Shown in pieces: positions 49,601-57,100 of a stretch of 64,000 bases of DNA; position 1 is the stretch's first letter, and each line of letters opens with the position of its first letter. The notes under the pieces were generated by a model, which saw only the letters and a program-made list of their open reading frames with translations, ran no database searches and had not been told where the DNA came from. The position numbers were made by a program, and so were the translations under genes. Origin of the DNA: Gavia stellata. Its lineage: Eukaryota; Chordata; Aves; Gaviiformes; Gaviidae. The stretch spans positions 22,085,930 to 22,149,929 of the forward strand of contig NC_082595.1 in NCBI RefSeq assembly GCF_030936135.1. The letters run 5' to 3'.

Positions 49601-52600
49601 AAACAGAAAACCTTCAGTGTATGCAACCTGCTGTGGCATCATTAGGAAAGTAGGCAAACCAGGAAGCGACTGCGACTCTAGAGGGGTGGTAGGACTGGCA
49701 ATAACGACACTGTGCGGGAAAATAAGTAATGGGCAGCAAACAATGGTGAAGAGTATCTTAGAGCCGTAGCTTTCTCTGATGATTGCAAGAAGCTGCTGGT
49801 AAAATAACTGTAAGGAAAGGAGATTCACTCTCTGAGGAAATGCAACATATAAGCTAAGAAAGGCAAACCCAGCTGGCAAACGAGGAAAACTGAAACCCTC
49901 ACTGCAACAATACAGGCAGCCAGCATTTGAACTACGGGGGAAATTGCAGTTGCTATCAGCATTTTGTAACTTCCTTTCGGGACAAGCTCTGCATGCAGAG
50001 ACAAACAATTTCCATTGTGCACTAGCATCCGAAGGAAGAATTTGTTGTCTGAAAGCCAGTCAGCTGGCAGTCATCTCCCCAGCAAGGGGCTGAGCAGACA
50101 GAGCTGCAGCCAGGAGGTGGCAGCCCTATGCCTACAGGCACATCAGCCTGTGCACTGCACAGTGCAGAGGCAAGGTATAAAGTCCCAAAGCCTTAACTAT
50201 TCAACTTTACTCAAGATCCCAGCTATTTCACAGAACTGGAAGCACTGCAATAGCTCGAATAACTCCGAATGAAGTCAAGTTGTCAACCAGGCTTTGTAAG
50301 TTCTTACTGCATTTTTAGCTGAATGCATCCTGCCTTTGCATCCTGCCTACAGTTATGGTGTGTTTTGGTTGTGAAGTTGTTCTCCATTAAAGTTTTATGC
50401 ACATTTTTGCATGGCTAACAAAACTTGGCAAAATTTGTGCTATAAAATTTGTATTATATGTTTGCTTGTCCAGTGTACTTTTCTGTGGCAGGAAAGCACA
50501 TTACTCACCCTTTGATGTCAAGGACAGTTAAATTCAAATCTGGAGAACTAAAACTAATCCCAGAAGTATGAGAGTTTTATGTGTTCATCACTGGTGATAT
50601 GCCTATTTTTTTCTGAAGCTTTATTAGTAGCAGCAGCTCCATCCCTATCTTCCACTTGAATAATAATGGAATAGTAATTTGCTACGCATGACTGAGAGAT
50701 CTGCAACTCTCAAGACACTTCTCCAAAGATTAAGAAACGTCTTTAAACACAACTGATTTCAATAGGAATACAGGATTGACAGCATTTTATAAAGTTGGAT
50801 CCATTGCATCACACATGGTCTTTCTCTCAGACTTTCTACTAGCCTGCAATTAAACCTACAAGGCAGTGGGAACTTTAAAGGGTTTGGAAAGCCGAGCGCT
50901 CCCTACACTGAAATGATGGTTTTGTCTGAGTGCCTTACTCATTTAAACTCACTCACCTGTGAATTGCAGCATTGCACACACTGGAAAAGGAAGCATAAAT
51001 GTCTGTGCCATAAACACGGTATTTTACATCTTGACATCCAGGAGGGCATTTTGCAATGAATTCTGGATTGATTATCTTCCCCGCCTTGACATCGCAATCA
51101 ATCTGGGGTACATCTGTGAGTGCAAAATCTTGGTAAAGTCAGGTTGAATGTTTTCATAGCTGAGTGAGCTTGTCATGAAACAATGAGTAACTGAGGGTAA
51201 GGGATGCCCTCCTCTTATGCCTTCATAGCAATGGTTCCGGGATACAAGACATGTCTATGTGTTTTGCATCTACAATATAACACATAATAATCCTATACCG
51301 AGGGATGTGGCTGTAAGTAAGGATGGAATAAAGAAGCCTGAGGATATTTCTGACCTTCAATGTTTGCTTCTCTGAAGGAAATATCCATTATGACACTTTG
51401 CTGGAGAGAGGAAGAAATGTAGTCACCCAGGCTGTGGTTAACATGTGGGAAGGAGGGGTAGGGGAAGAGGTGCCTGTGAGTTAGGACCAGGAAGGACTGT
51501 GCACACACAAGGCAGGATGCTTCCCAAGCCTCCCGCTGAGCACATGTAGCTCTGTGCCGTCTATAATGCCAGGCTGCAGCCGCAACCCATTCTCTTGTCC
51601 TTAATTTTTAAAATTATTTGCTGGGTATGGTTTACTTTGAACAAGGGATTTAAGTCTGAGTTCACAACCTCACAGCAGGCTTGTTTGTCAACTAAATGAG
51701 CAAAATAATCTGTGGACAGAAATGCTTTTATAGGAGTACAGCTGAAAGTTATACATCCTAGTGCATAGGACATGCACCACTTGTCTCATGCTAATCAGCT
51801 ATATATGCTTTGTGTTACAGCAGGTCCATTTCACATATTTATGTCTCTCTCTCTATGAAAAACTTGGTGCTTGCTTAGATCCTTGTGCAGTACCTACCGA
51901 TCTATGAAGACACATTTTACTGGTGAAGTACACAATTTCCCCTTTACACACGTTCAGTAGCACACACTTTACTTAGTGATTTGATTTCAGTAAAAGAACC
52001 TGTTAGTTAACATATGCTCCCATTGACTCTGCAGACAATTGTGAAGAGTTACCAGAGTATAATCTCACTTTGCATTTTTTTTATGCATCAGACATGCCTG
52101 CTGTAAAGCGGCCAAGAATACTACTGGGACCACTTACATAGCTTAGCCTTTTTCATCTTCTTTGTGGCTTCCTTGGCTGCATATGTACACATAAGAAACA
52201 CACCTAAAACAAAGAAAACATGGTATCAGGAAAAAGGAAGACTATCAACATCAGCCACCGCAAGCCCCTGTGCATGACATTTCCCAAATTTGAATGAACA
52301 GGTTAAAAAAATGAAATGGGAATATTGTCAGCCACAGCTAGGTTTCTACTTGTTGATTAACTTTGCAGTCAAGATGGCATCTACAGTGGGGCAGTTTCTT
52401 GAAGCGGATTAAAGATCAGTTCAGCTGACACATTCATCTGCGGAACTCACTATCAAAAGAATGCCACTGAGTCCATACGGTCCAGAAAACCATGAAAGGT
52501 CCCAGTATTTCCACAAACGGTGGAAAATCTTTGTAATTAGTGTGATAGAGATGTCAGTGAAACAACATGCTCTGTGCACAAAGCAACTGGGAAGTTAGGG

Positions 52601-54120
52601 AGAGAAAGATCCTTCTTAATAGCCCAGCGGGGAGGTTATCCTTTAATTGTGGCATTTCACTCACTGGTGGTAGCGGGTATGGGATACTGGGCAGCATTAC
52701 GGACCATATGAGGTTCTAGTGTGGCATGTCCCAGTATCCTGTCCCAGGAGGGCACTGATTTTCTTCAGTAAGTAGAATTATGATTTGAAAAGTGTAATAG
52801 TAAAAGAGACATACACTGTTACGTTAAAACATACATCACAATATATACATTTAGCTTACCTTGTTAGGTTTACTTGCTAAATGCATGACATCATACAAAA
52901 ACTCTTCATTCTCTGTGCTCATTTTATAAGCATTATATTATGGGTGATTAATAACTTCATTACAAGTATCGTGACTTTCTGATTCACCTTTCCCTTCTCT
53001 GAGCTTTTAGAGGGAATTGAAACTCTCTATGATGTATTGGCTGATCCTCTCATCATTTAAGTTAATCTTACTAGAATACACAACAGCAGTCTTACTTCTT
53101 TCTTTTATGCTCTTCTCCCCCTAGACTGGTTGCAGAGAGTTTGCAGACTTAATCACTCCTAGAACTTGCTCAAAAGAAAAACCAGTCTCACAATGTCTGA
53201 AGTGACGGTGTATAGATGCAGTATTGGGATCTTTTGTGACTGGTGCAGTTGTGTAACCAAGGCAAAACTGTAGCTAGAAAAAAAAGGAGTGAACCAGTGG
53301 AAAACTGAGTGCAAAGGCCCAACTACACGCAATGTTAGGGCATAATTTAATGTGGAGAAAGTAATGTGGTCTCTTAGTAAAGACAGAAGAACTGCATAGA
53401 GAGCTATGAATTTGAACTAAGAATGGCTATCCTTCCAGACTTGAGGATCCCAGCTAGAGGGAATATTGCCTGGGAATATTGCAGTTAAAGCCATACAGCA
53501 CCATTAGGCAATATGTGGTGGCTGGATCTCCATCAAACGGAGACATGTAAGTAAAGTACACTAAGAATTCATGCTTCATCAACCAGAGTGTTCATGTAAG
53601 ATGAACTGCAAATTCTGGAGTTCTACATGTTCCCAAAAAGCAAGATCCTGTCTGACTGTCAGGGGAATAAAATAAGACACATTTATAGCCTTTTTTCTTT
53701 GGTACCTTCTTGTTCATGGAAAGAGCAAGAACACAGAGAAAAATTGGGAAAGGATGCTCCCACATAAGAAACAGCTGGTTTTTCTTTGGAGAGAATTGTT
53801 ACATTACAGACATTTTTCAGGCCCTTTTGTGCCATCTGGTATGGACGGCATGCAGCTGGTCGTGTACTTAGAGATCTCTGCAAGTAATCAATATTGTTTC
53901 TATGCCAAAGTCAAGAAGTTTGGGTAGCCTGTTTCTGAAAAGTGTGCCAAGTCTTACTCCAGCTGCCATTGAAAGCTCCATCAGCCATGGAGTCCAAAGG
54001 GAAGAAAAGAAACCAGCAGCCACTGATCAGCCAGGACAGGAGAGTACAAACCCGCAAACTACTAATTGCAACACATCAACTGTACTTACCAAAGAAGGTT
54101 GCAATGACTGTGGCCTTCAT
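13422..54120 (-). CDS. VIT: Vitrin, complete 14-exon coding region
   Basis: This gene encodes a secreted extracellular-matrix protein with one LCCL domain and two von Willebrand factor A domains. Coding exons in transcript order are 54120-54090, 52203-52138, 51113-50957, 48992-48859, 39489-39409, 37594-37388, 36730-36680, 31742-31680, 21427-21365, 17934-17787, 17598-17495, 17005-16779, 14728-14215 and 13600-13422. All introns are GT..AG, every junction keeps phase, and the exons total 2025 nt (674 residues plus stop), close to the length I recall for mammalian vitrin. Approximate residues: signal peptide 1-20, LCCL 37-129, Thr/Pro/Ser-rich linker 130-285, vWFA1 288-440, vWFA2 491-660. Signature strings include [40 protein letters not shown] and a NSQPRN C-terminus. 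Cochlin (COCH) has the same architecture but a shorter linker and less similar vWFA sequences. Extra cassette exons in the large introns cannot be excluded. Confidence 0.95.
13601..14214 (-). other. VIT: VIT intron 13
   Basis: A 614-nt intron splitting vWFA2. Donor is GTAAGC (left of 14215) and acceptor TTTCGTTCCAG. Only unique non-coding sequence is seen inside. Confidence 0.9.
14215..14728 (-). CDS. VIT: VIT coding exon 13: inter-domain Cys region and most of vWFA2
   Basis: The exon is 514 nt, the largest coding exon, entering in phase 0 and leaving in phase 1. The acceptor is TTGTGTTGTCTTGCAG and the donor ACG|GTAAGC. It encodes [20 protein letters not shown], a Cys-containing bridge (C447, C475, C482, C486), then [20 protein letters not shown] with MIDAS DGSSS at about 497-501. 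[10 protein letters not shown] (MIDAS Thr), [13 protein letters not shown] (MIDAS Asp) and AAHQN follow. A NIS sequon in FVANISKEF is a possible N-glycosylation site. This vWFA2 has the full DxSxS..T..D metal-binding set. Confidence 0.97.
14729..16778 (-). other. VIT: VIT intron 12
   Basis: About 2.05 kb between the vWFA1 and vWFA2 exons, with donor GTACTT and acceptor TTGTCTTGCAG. Frames of about 100-130 codons in 15.2-16.4 kb on both strands show no recognisable protein. No repeat was recognised. Confidence 0.88.
16779..17005 (-). CDS. VIT: VIT coding exon 12: vWFA1 C-terminal half
   Basis: The exon is 227 nt, entering in phase 1 and leaving in phase 0, with acceptor CTCTTTTATTCCAG and donor AAG|GTACTT. 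It encodes [20 protein letters not shown], then [40 protein letters not shown] and [15 protein letters not shown]. The VVVMVDGW strand is the vWFA1 core and is nearly identical to mammalian vitrin. An open 239-codon frame over this stretch in another reading frame is a shadow. Confidence 0.96.
17006..17494 (-). other. VIT: VIT intron 11
   Basis: A 489-nt intron within vWFA1, GC-richer than its neighbours. Donor GTAAGTG, acceptor CTTTTATTCCAG. Nothing else recognised. Confidence 0.9.
17495..17598 (-). CDS. VIT: VIT coding exon 11: vWFA1 middle
   Basis: The exon is 104 nt, entering in phase 2 and leaving in phase 1, with acceptor CATTTCTTCTTTTAG and donor G|GTAAGTG. It encodes [20 protein letters not shown] followed by [14 protein letters not shown]. 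The [10 protein letters not shown] segment falls where canonical MIDAS domains carry a metal-binding Thr. No Thr is present, and I recall none in human vitrin either. Confidence 0.95.
17787..17934 (-). CDS. VIT: VIT coding exon 10: start of vWFA1
   Basis: The exon is 148 nt, entering in phase 1 and leaving in phase 2, between acceptor TGTGTCTCTCCTCAG and donor GG|GTAAGAG. It encodes [20 protein letters not shown], then [20 protein letters not shown] and [13 protein letters not shown] (about residues 295-299) is the DxSxS part of the metal-ion-dependent adhesion site (MIDAS). Confidence 0.96.
18342..19040 (+). mobile_element. CR1 LINE 3' fragment, antisense in VIT intron
   Basis: This is a 5'-truncated CR1 non-LTR retrotransposon. 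The retained piece of ORF2 follows the reverse transcriptase core: [13 protein letters not shown] (here [11 protein letters not shown]), [20 protein letters not shown] and [21 protein letters not shown] frameshift near 18700 breaks the frame. It resumes at about 18768 with [20 protein letters not shown] and ends FLCNLL plus stop at 18960-18962. The 3' UTR ends GGTTGGACTAGATGATCTCC then ATTCTGTGATTCTGTG, the avian CR1 terminus. It lies opposite to VIT transcription, so its protein cannot be made from VIT mRNA. Confidence 0.95.
18362..18962 (+). pseudogene. CR1 ORF2 C-terminal remnant
   Basis: Two blocks of the CR1 ORF2 C-terminus lie in different frames: 18362-18712, then 18768-18962. The endonuclease and the reverse transcriptase catalytic core are absent. 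It is a dead copy. Confidence 0.9.
21365..21427 (-). CDS. VIT: VIT coding exon 9: linker cassette ([12 protein letters not shown])
   Basis: The exon is 63 nt, phase 1 to phase 1, with acceptor TTCCTCTCTCTAG and donor CCAA|GTACGT. It encodes [20 protein letters not shown], matching the human PKEELSTQSLEPVSLGDP segment just before vWFA1. The final A joins AT of exon 10 to make Asn, giving the conserved PNCK junction. It lies alone, with a 3.4-kb intron to the next exon and a 10.3-kb intron before it. Confidence 0.88.
25488..25710. promoter_or_regulatory. Candidate intronic regulatory element with repeated homeodomain-like sites
   Basis: The motif CCATGCTAATTAAAGTTCC (25600-25618) recurs as CCATGCTGATTAAACTTCC (25641-25659), 17 of 19 bases identical and 41 bp apart. 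A weaker third copy, CCATGCTAGAAACCATTCC, is at 25692-25710. TAATTAA is a typical homeodomain core. Just upstream at 25488-25505 is a 7-bp-arm inverted repeat, TCCCCAA..TTGGGGA. The regulatory role is inference only; no conservation data were available. Confidence 0.3.
29274..29339. repeat. T15/A15 inverted repeat with nested stem
   Basis: A run of 15 T (29274-29288) and a run of 15 A (29325-29339) flank 36 nt. Inside these, CTTGAT (29291-29296) pairs with ATCAAG (29310-29315). The two homopolymers could form the outer stem of a hairpin in RNA or a cruciform in DNA. Confidence 0.85.
31680..31742 (-). CDS. VIT: VIT coding exon 8: linker cassette (IQRQEP)
   Basis: The exon is 63 nt, phase 1 to phase 1, with acceptor GATCATGCAG (weak pyrimidine tract) and donor CTGG|GTGAGC. 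It encodes [20 protein letters not shown], which aligns with the IQRQDPSGAAFQKP segment I recall from human vitrin. It joins exon 9 through a shared Gly codon. Confidence 0.78.
31743..36679 (-). other. VIT: VIT intron 7
   Basis: About 4.9 kb with a strong donor (GTAAGTAAGG) and a weaker acceptor (GATCATGCAG). It contains a purine-rich GGTGGT run at about 34108-34140. A plus-strand frame at 33884-34354 (156 codons) is of unknown meaning and probably chance. Confidence 0.78.
36680..36730 (-). CDS. VIT: VIT coding exon 7: 51-nt linker microexon
   Basis: The exon is 51 nt, phase 1 to phase 1. It has a strong pyrimidine tract and acceptor (CTCTTCTTTTTAG) and a strong donor (A|GTAAGTAAGG). It encodes [16 protein letters not shown] after the Gly shared with exon 6. 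Placement between LHRVRDI and the NIQRQ exon matches the order of the weakly conserved human linker. Sequence similarity alone would not identify it; phase and splice quality do. Confidence 0.75.
36731..37387 (-). other. VIT: VIT intron 6
   Basis: A 657-nt AT-rich intron between the mucin-like exon and the 51-nt exon. Donor GTCAGT, acceptor CTCTTCTTTTTAG. Nothing else recognised. Confidence 0.78.
37388..37594 (-). CDS. VIT: VIT coding exon 6: Thr/Pro mucin-like linker
   Basis: The exon is 207 nt, phase 1 to phase 1, with acceptor ATGTTCCTACAG and donor ATAG|GTCAGT. It encodes [12 protein letters not shown], then a run dominated by Thr, Pro and Ala (for example [20 protein letters not shown]) and a five-Ala tract from GCAGCTGCAGC repeats, ending LHRVRDI. 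The Thr/Pro run is a likely O-glycosylated stalk between the LCCL and vWFA modules. The upstream intron carries a 26-bp tandem duplication close to this acceptor. Confidence 0.9.
37595..39408 (-). other. VIT: VIT intron 5
   Basis: About 1.8 kb, donor GTATGG, acceptor ATGTTCCTACAG. The 26-bp tandem duplication at 37608-37659 lies 14 nt from the exon 6 acceptor end. No other element recognised. Confidence 0.82.
37608..37659. repeat. 26-bp tandem duplication at the VIT exon 6 acceptor
   Basis: Two adjacent 26-bp copies, 37608-37633 and 37634-37659, differ at two positions. Each contains CACTGCAGCTGA, with a PstI and an E-box-like CAGCTG site. In the VIT sense direction the duplication covers the usual branch-point window of the exon 6 acceptor. 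Confidence 0.92.
39409..39489 (-). CDS. VIT: VIT coding exon 5: linker cassette (Lys/Glu/Thr-rich)
   Basis: The exon is 81 nt, phase 1 to phase 1, with acceptor TTTTGCTTCAG and donor CAAG|GTATGG. It encodes [20 protein letters not shown] followed by PEKASEQ. Together with the previous exon it gives FLVSEPKK, which aligns with the FIVLESKPKK I recall at the same place in mammalian vitrin. The rest is low-complexity charged linker. It was identified from splice sites, phase and that short match. Confidence 0.82.
43090..45309 (+). mobile_element. CR1 LINE, 5'-truncated, antisense in VIT intron 4
   Basis: This non-LTR retrotransposon lacks its 5' half. The endonuclease is missing, and homology begins in the ORF2 region before the reverse transcriptase (about 43090, estimated). 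The RT palm follows, then the C-terminal region, a short 3' UTR and the terminus GATTCTATGATTCTGTG at 45309. Frameshifts lie around 43.85-43.91 kb and near 45.11 kb. The 3' end (GATGATCTTACAGGTCTTTTCCAACCTTAG in two overlapping blocks) differs from that of the copy at 18.3 kb, so the two belong to different CR1 subfamilies. It is inserted opposite to VIT transcription. Confidence 0.96.
43094..45223 (+). pseudogene. CR1 ORF2 remnant with inactivated reverse transcriptase
   Basis: Block one (43094-43882) carries [40 protein letters not shown] and [20 protein letters not shown]. Frame then shifts twice between about 43850 and 43910, where [14 protein letters not shown] and [20 protein letters not shown] fall in different frames. 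Block two (43898-45130) holds RT motif A ([14 protein letters not shown]), motif B ([14 protein letters not shown]) and motif C. Motif C reads FAADTKLGG instead of the family's FADDTKLGG: the first catalytic Asp is Ala (GCC, 44429-44431). A last frame shift near 45110 moves the C-terminus ([20 protein letters not shown]) to a third frame. The copy cannot encode an active enzyme. Confidence 0.93.
48859..48992 (-). CDS. VIT: VIT coding exon 4: second half of LCCL domain
   Basis: The exon is 134 nt, entering in phase 2 and leaving in phase 1. The acceptor is TTTTCTGCTTGCAG. The donor TCAG|GTACCA is weaker than the others in this gene. It encodes [20 protein letters not shown], then [20 protein letters not shown] and FLVS. 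Strings such as GGKILV, VAGHSGY and [11 protein letters not shown] identify the LCCL C-terminal half of vitrin. The exon is relatively GC-rich within an AT-rich locus. Confidence 0.95.
48993..50956 (-). other. VIT: VIT intron 3
   Basis: About 2.0 kb splitting the LCCL domain, with strong donor GTGAGTGAG and acceptor TTTTCTGCTTGCAG. A 174-codon minus-strand frame at 49484-50008 looks like chance. Confidence 0.88.
50957..51113 (-). CDS. VIT: VIT coding exon 3: first half of LCCL domain
   Basis: The exon is 157 nt, entering in phase 1 and leaving in phase 2, between acceptor TTTTGCACTCACAG and donor AG|GTGAGTGAG. It encodes [20 protein letters not shown], then [20 protein letters not shown] and [12 protein letters not shown]. 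All four Cys residues are present in the LCCL pattern (CDV, KCPPGC, VC). The LCCL fold is found in extracellular matrix proteins such as cochlin and Limulus factor C. Confidence 0.95.
51114..52137 (-). other. VIT: VIT intron 2
   Basis: About 1.0 kb, donor GTAAGTGG, acceptor TTTTGCACTCACAG. No other feature recognised. Confidence 0.88.
52138..52203 (-). CDS. VIT: VIT coding exon 2: rest of signal peptide and basic segment
   Basis: The exon is 66 nt, phase 1 at both ends. It is flanked by acceptor TTTCTTTGTTTTAG and donor T|GTAAGTGG. It encodes [20 protein letters not shown] followed by KL. The first half completes the hydrophobic core of the signal peptide; cleavage is likely near TYA|A, around residue 20. 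The Lys-rich second half is a short basic spacer before the LCCL domain, as in other vitrins. The last base joins the next exon to give Tyr-Val-Pro-Gln-Ile-Asp-Cys. Confidence 0.88.
52204..54089 (-). other. VIT: VIT intron 1 (first intron within the coding region)
   Basis: About 1.9 kb splitting the signal peptide, donor GTAAGTACAG, acceptor TTTCTTTGTTTTAG. Unique-looking AT-rich DNA without recognised exons or repeats. Confidence 0.85.
54090..54120 (-). CDS. VIT: VIT coding exon 1: start codon and signal peptide N-terminus
   Basis: The ATG lies at 54120-54118 in a favourable context (A at -3, ACCATGA). The exon encodes [10 protein letters not shown] plus the first base of a Gly codon, and ends at a strong donor (G|GTAAGTACAG). 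The peptide starts the hydrophobic signal sequence completed by the next exon. On the 5' side the exon runs to a good acceptor, CTTTTCCTTTTCAG, just right of 54158, so at least one non-coding exon should lie upstream. No in-frame stop separates that acceptor from the ATG, so an upstream in-frame start is possible. I recall human vitrin beginning a few residues earlier. Confidence 0.88.
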
Positions 54121-54158
54121 GGTGAGTAAAGCAATATCTGGATGTGTCACTAGGCAGC
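54121..54158 (-). other. VIT: VIT 5' UTR segment of exon 1
   Basis: These 38 nt lie between the acceptor CTTTTCCTTTTCAG and the ATG. They contain no ATG, and the frame in line with the start codon has no stop. In frame the last codons before the ATG read Ala-Leu-Leu-Thr, similar to the Val-Val-Leu-Thr I recall before the internal Met in human vitrin. The main start could therefore lie in an upstream exon not identified here. Confidence 0.6.
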
Positions 54159-57100
54159 ACTGAAAAGGAAAAGAAGGGTGTATCAGGCTGCATTCAGAGG
54201 TATTGCAGGTGTACTGGAACGGTGGGGGAAGAGGGACTGCACACTCTTCTTCAACCTTTCATAGTCCTCACATGCTGCATCCTCTTCTCATGCTCTGTAG
54301 AGCAGCTGATGTCCCCAGAGGCGATGGTGTTTGGGCTGTGGCACTCCCATGGACTAATTTTTTATTTCTGTCCAAGGTTTGCCTTTTGCCTCAGGAAACC
54401 AAGATTTCATTACACATACTTATTTCTGAAGCCAGTGGCAGGAGAGGGCATGATGGGTATGGACATGCTCTGACAGCTATTCAAGTTCATTCACTACTCT
54501 TCTAAGACATAATCACAGAATCGTACTGTCTGCACATCAAACTGCACCATGTAATCTCATAAAGATATGAGGATCACAAGTCTGGTCACTCCTGAAGGGT
54601 GTTGTGTAAAGTATCTTGCAATCATGCCATTGTTTGTGAGCCAAATTACTGGTTTCTTTCCTTTTCTGAGGATGTGTGTGTGTGTGTGCACATGTACACG
54701 TGAGCACCTGAGATTAAGAGGACTCTGTCAGAACATCTGGACAACATTTTTTTCTGGGTCTGCATATGCGGTTCCTGCCCCCTGCCATCCCTGAAGCTCT
54801 GGGCCAGACCACAAGAACACAAACTTATCAGAGATAATCCCTCTCAGCTCCTCCTGAGCATCACCTCCCATGCTGCTTTTGCAGTTATTTGGTGATTGTT
54901 GAGGGAATCCTGGGTTAGGCACTCATAATTAATCTCAGTCATTAAAATACTACAAGATGCTTGACAAATATTAGTGTAAAAAGCCTGAGAAAATATTTGT
55001 GTGCTGTACAGGAAAAACTCAAGGATCAAAATAAACTTGGTCTTCAGAGAAACTGATTACATGCTTACAAATGGAAAGATTTGTACTAAAATAAAAATTA
55101 GCTTGCTATCAAGGAAGAAAACACATGGAATGTTAAAGCTGCAAATGATCAGGAGAAGCAAGATATCTGCTTCCTGGAAAAATGACAGTGGCAGATTTCA
55201 CATAGCAATTCATGTACTCAGAACCAGGGCTTTGGCCACCCCAGAAAGAAATTTAGACTGACAAGGTAGATACAGGAGAGAGAGAAAAAATTCTGCAATC
55301 TGTCTCCATATACGATGTTTCCACATTTTTTTATTTCAATTGTTCTTCTTTTTCAAGCAAGCCACATGCTTCTTGAGTGAGGATGACTAAAATGGTATGT
55401 TAGACTAAACTTAGTTCAGCCAGTTCTAGGTCTATATAATTTATAACCCTTTTTACATGGACCAGCTGCACCTCTGATTTTTGCTTCTGTGCTACAGCCA
55501 GAGAACTTCAAGTGCCAGGACATACTAACAGTATCACTTCCTAATAGTCTTTCCTTAATGATCTCCCTAAAACAGTCCCCCTGCTAGGCTGCTAAAGCTG
55601 AAGGCAATAGAGGTTGCTCAGAAGACACTGAACTGAATCCTGGGGGTGTGGAAAGTGGCTCAACATGGTGACTGTGTCTTTCTGCAAAATGATGGACAGT
55701 GCAGCTTGGGTGACCCCAGATAGTACAAAGCCATAGCAGCAAGAGCAGCTATGTGGTAATATTCTGCTGTCCCTGTTAGTTTCCGTGGAAAAACCTTGCC
55801 CATCTCCTGGAAGAAAAATCGATTTTAAGCATTTACTGCAGTGTGTTTCCACTGTGAAGCTGCTAAAGGGAATAGTAACTAGCTGTAGAAGAGAGTTCAG
55901 AGGAACTTGGCTCAGATGCTTTTCTCTTCACTTATATGTCTCAACCCATCACCACGTCAGAGGTATCAAAAACTTGCCCTCCTGCAATGAGTTCTCACCT
56001 CAGGTCAATCCCAGAAAAAGAAGAGGCAGAATAAGAGTTGCAAGTGATTTGCAGAACCACCATGCACCATTAAAGACTATACTGGCACTGACTTAGGCTT
56101 TGGAAAAGGCATCTTACTATGAGCATTCCCAAAATCTGCAGCAAATAAATTCAGCAATGGTATCTTTCTTTAAAGTCAAAGAGAGCTGTTGGAATTTGTC
56201 CTGACAGTATTTGACTCAGTGCTGAGGTATTTTCATCTCCAGTTTAATCAGAGTAGAAAAGGTCTGAGATGGTAAAGGATCCATGTAAAATCTAGCTCCA
56301 TGGGTGGGTTGCTGTGTGCTTTGTGGGGAGAGTCCAATATTACTTAACTTTTCCTGTCTCACAAAATGTATAACCACCTGTGCTGAGCAAGACTTCTCAT
56401 TGCTTTGTGAAGGCCCTGCTGTCCCCAAACCCTGTTGTCCCCAGGCCAAGGCCAACCGCCCCAGGAGCCATCTCAGACCTCTTGGGTGGCACTAACCCAG
56501 ACTTGGCTGCAATTGCAATCTCTACCTAGTCTGCTGGTGGCATTGCTTTTCAAGGCAACAGAAAGTGGGCTTTTTTTCCCAAAATATTATGAATGTCCTG
56601 CAGAAAGAGGCCAGGAAATCTAAAAGGAGTTCATATGTAAAGGCTGTCGGGGCCAAATGAGTTCAGCAGACCCGTTAGCCTGCAATAACAGATACTTTGT
56701 CAATACGAGAGTTAACAGAAGCATTTTTAGCCAAGGCTATTAGATTTACTTAACAGATTTGTTGTCATAGCTACACACAAAAGCATCCTATAGTGGACTC
56801 TGTACTTCTGCTGGTGCAGTTTATACTAGTATCCTGATGGAAATAAATTAAAATGGTAAAGAAACGTATTTTTGCCACTATATTAATTTCTGCATTAGGC
56901 ACTGGCATGCCAGGAAAAATGCACAGACACCCTGTGACACAGCTCTGGTGGCAACACTCTCAAGGGGGGGTCCTGGCCTTCAGACCTTGGGCTGTCACAT
57001 GGGAGAAAGCGCAGTAGGATTTACACTGCCGACCATTAAGTGTCAGGCTTAGAGGCTCCAGGCTTTCCGTTGTGGGAAGTCTGTGTGCATTCATTGTATT

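Noticed and set aside
13422..54120. Cochlin (COCH) as the identity of the gene
   Set aside because: The architecture is the same, but the vWFA sequences ([40 protein letters not shown]), the long Thr/Pro linker and the NSQPRN end match vitrin, not cochlin.
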